Shown in pieces: positions 6,258-7,180 of a stretch of DNA of 7,180 bases (its first letter is position 1; each line of letters opens with the position of its first letter). The notes under the pieces were generated by a model. The model saw nothing but the letters and a program-made list of their open reading frames with translations, did not search any database and was not told the origin of the DNA. Made by a program: the position numbers and the translations under genes. Source of the stretch: Bacteroidota bacterium (GTDB lineage Bacteria > Bacteroidota > Bacteroidia > Bacteroidales > UBA1556); contig QMPB01000220.1 in the NCBI GenBank assembly GCA_003648395.1, forward strand, positions 1-7,180. Reading direction: 5' to 3'.

Positions 6258-6905
6258 ATGAGAAAGTATATTTTGCTTTTATTAATACCAATGCTATCAG
6301 TTTCATTACTAAGTCAGGCACAGCTACGTCATGGCAGTTGTGCTAGTAGCTCGCAAAGTAGGTTTTATATTACGCCGTATATTGCTGCAGGAGTAGGTAT
6401 GTATTCTTACGATTTGAATAAAACAACTATTGGACCAGCTCCTGATTCAATAAATTATCCTAGCTCAAAAGGAATGTTATTTACACCTGGCATAGGTTTA
6501 AACTTAATGTATAAAATTGGAAAGTCGAATATAGGTGGTGGTGCAGAATGGCAAGGAATGTATGGAAATACAGTAACCGATATTTCTTCATATAATCAAG
6601 AGGTTTTTTTTTATAAATTTTATGGAAGATTTGAGTATGCTATTTATACCGATCCTTTTAGTGATTTTGGTATATATTTGCAGGGGGGAATATCATTTCC
6701 TAATAATATTGTAGGAGAAAATGGTGATTTAGGAATGTTTATAGGCGGAGGTTTGTTCTATAATATAATTCTTAATTCAACGTCGGCAATAATATGCTCT
6801 TTAGATTATGAGTATGCTACATTTACAAGCACAATAGGAGGAAGTATATCGCATCATAAGTTCACACCAATAAAATTAGCACTTGGTTATAGGTTCTGGT
6901 TTTAG
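6258..6905 (+). CDS. Small outer-membrane beta-barrel protein (OMP_b-brl-like)
   Basis: Predicted outer-membrane barrel of unknown ligand. Seen in 215 residues: a signal peptide (about 1-21, cleavage at QA/QL), a short polar linker (RHGSCASSSQS), then from about residue 35 alternating hydrophobic/polar strands rich in Gly and aromatics (ITPYIAAGVGMYSYDL, FTPGIGLNLMYKIG, NIGGGAEWQGMYG, FGIYLQGGISF, GMFIGGGLFYNIIL, FTPIKLALGYRFWF). It ends exactly in Phe-Trp-Phe, the C-terminal aromatic signal recognised by the Bam machinery. About 180 mature residues fit an eight-stranded barrel of the OmpW/OmpX/OmpA-N size class; no specific family is recognised. Cys28 lies beyond the cleavage site and is not in a lipobox. 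At 215 residues it looks too short for the PorP/SprF barrels often found beside PorE-type proteins. It lies 44 bp after the thioredoxin-like gene and may belong to that operon. Confidence 0.8.
   Translation: MRKYILLLLIPMLSVSLLSQAQLRHGSCASSSQSRFYITPYIAAGVGMYSYDLNKTTIGPAPDSINYPSSKGMLFTPGIGLNLMYKIGKSNIGGGAEWQGMYGNTVTDISSYNQEVFFYKFYGRFEYAIYTDPFSDFGIYLQGGISFPNNIVGENGDLGMFIGGGLFYNIILNSTSAIICSLDYEYATFTSTIGGSISHHKFTPIKLALGYRFWF
6604..6612 (+). repeat. Run of nine T inside the beta-barrel gene
   Basis: Nine consecutive T encode part of EVFFYKF. It is a mononucleotide tract that could slip during replication, in a surface-exposed protein class where phase variation occurs in other bacteria. In this AT-rich genome it may simply reflect Phe codons. 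The frame is intact here. Confidence 0.35.
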
Positions 6906-6923
6906 AAAAACTTATTAAAAGAA

Positions 6924-7180
6924 ATGACTAATACTGGTATTTTGGACAAATTTCATACTTGGCGCAGTAAAGGCGTTAATGAGGAATTGTTTTTCATTTT
7001 ACTAAGTATCTTTATTGGATTAGTTACTGGATTGGCTGCAGCTTTAATGAAAACCGCAGTGCTTTTTATTAAGGATTTAATTCTTGAGCATATTAATGCT
7101 GGTTCAAACAGTATTTTTTTATTCTTATTACCAATAATTGGAATTTCTATTACTGTTTTCTTTATTCATAAAGTTATTAA
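6924..7180 (+). CDS. CLC-family chloride channel/transporter, N-terminal part (cut by the window edge)
   Basis: This is an inner-membrane anion channel or H+/Cl- exchanger by likely family. The frame starts at ATG 6924, 18 bp after the barrel gene, and stays open to the right edge (85 complete codons plus two bases). A soluble N-terminal stretch with Trp and basic residues (FHTWRSKGVNEE) is followed by a hydrophobic helix (LFFILLSIFIGLVTGLAAAL), an amphipathic turn (MKTAVLFIKDLI) and a second hydrophobic segment (SIFLFLLPIIGISITVFF). The order 'GLxxGLAAxLxK ... LLPxIGIxITVxF' is what I recognise from the first helices of Bacteroidota CLC proteins. The selectivity motifs (GSGIP, GxFxP) and any C-terminal CBS or TrkA-C domains would lie beyond the edge, so the family call rests on this part only. 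Another polytopic transporter is possible. The A-rich TTAAAAGAA before the start supports it. Confidence 0.7.
   Translation, partial: MTNTGILDKFHTWRSKGVNEELFFILLSIFIGLVTGLAAALMKTAVLFIKDLILEHINAGSNSIFLFLLPIIGISITVFFIHKVI

Noticed and set aside
6318..6347. Cys28 of the barrel protein as a lipoprotein anchor
   Set aside because: The residues before it (RHGS) do not form a lipobox, and a normal signal-peptidase site precedes it.
6258..6905. Beta-barrel protein as a PorP/SprF-type type IX component
   Set aside because: It is 215 residues, shorter than those barrels as I know them, and lacks recognisable PorP/SprF motifs; adjacency to a PorE-like gene alone is not enough.

Overview
The window is a continuous run of same-strand (+) genes from an AT-rich member of the Bacteroidota (G+C looks like roughly one third by eye). 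Several things point to this phylum. One protein combines TPR, PD40 beta-propeller, carboxypeptidase-regulatory-like and OmpA C-terminal domains, as in the type IX secretion protein PorE. Another is a DUF4369/thioredoxin-like exported protein. No gene has a recognisable Shine-Dalgarno sequence; the starts are preceded by A/T-rich DNA. All three exported proteins have Gln right after the predicted signal-peptidase site, the 'Q-rule' typical of this phylum. The precise genus cannot be told from the sequence.

Layout. Positions 1-960 hold the 3' two thirds of a dihydrolipoyl dehydrogenase gene, cut by the left edge. After 21 bp comes a GT4-type glycosyltransferase (982-2148). One base later comes rfbC, the dTDP-4-dehydrorhamnose 3,5-epimerase (2150-2692); this pair is almost certainly co-translated and serves surface-polysaccharide synthesis. 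A 56-bp spacer with a small perfect hairpin separates it from three envelope genes: a 683-aa PorE-like protein (2749-4800), a 467-aa DUF4369/thioredoxin-like protein (4810-6213) and a 215-aa outer-membrane beta-barrel protein (6258-6905). At the right edge a CLC-family chloride channel/transporter gene starts at 6924 and is cut off after 85 codons.

How the genes fit together. Gaps between genes are 21, 1, 56, 9, 44 and 18 bp, so part or all of the window could be one transcript. No consensus Bacteroidota promoter (TAnnTTTG near -7) or clear rho-independent terminator was seen in the gaps. The theme is the cell envelope: sugar-nucleotide and glycan synthesis, then a peptidoglycan-binding scaffold, a periplasmic thioredoxin-like protein and an outer-membrane barrel. 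The flanking lpdA and CLC genes look like ordinary housekeeping neighbours.

No mobile element, CRISPR array, tRNA, rRNA or obviously horizontally acquired block was seen. No stretch over 300 bp lacks a gene. I found no clearly new biological system. The most useful leads are the three-gene exported cluster next to a glycan pair, and sequence details in the PorE-like and thioredoxin-like proteins.
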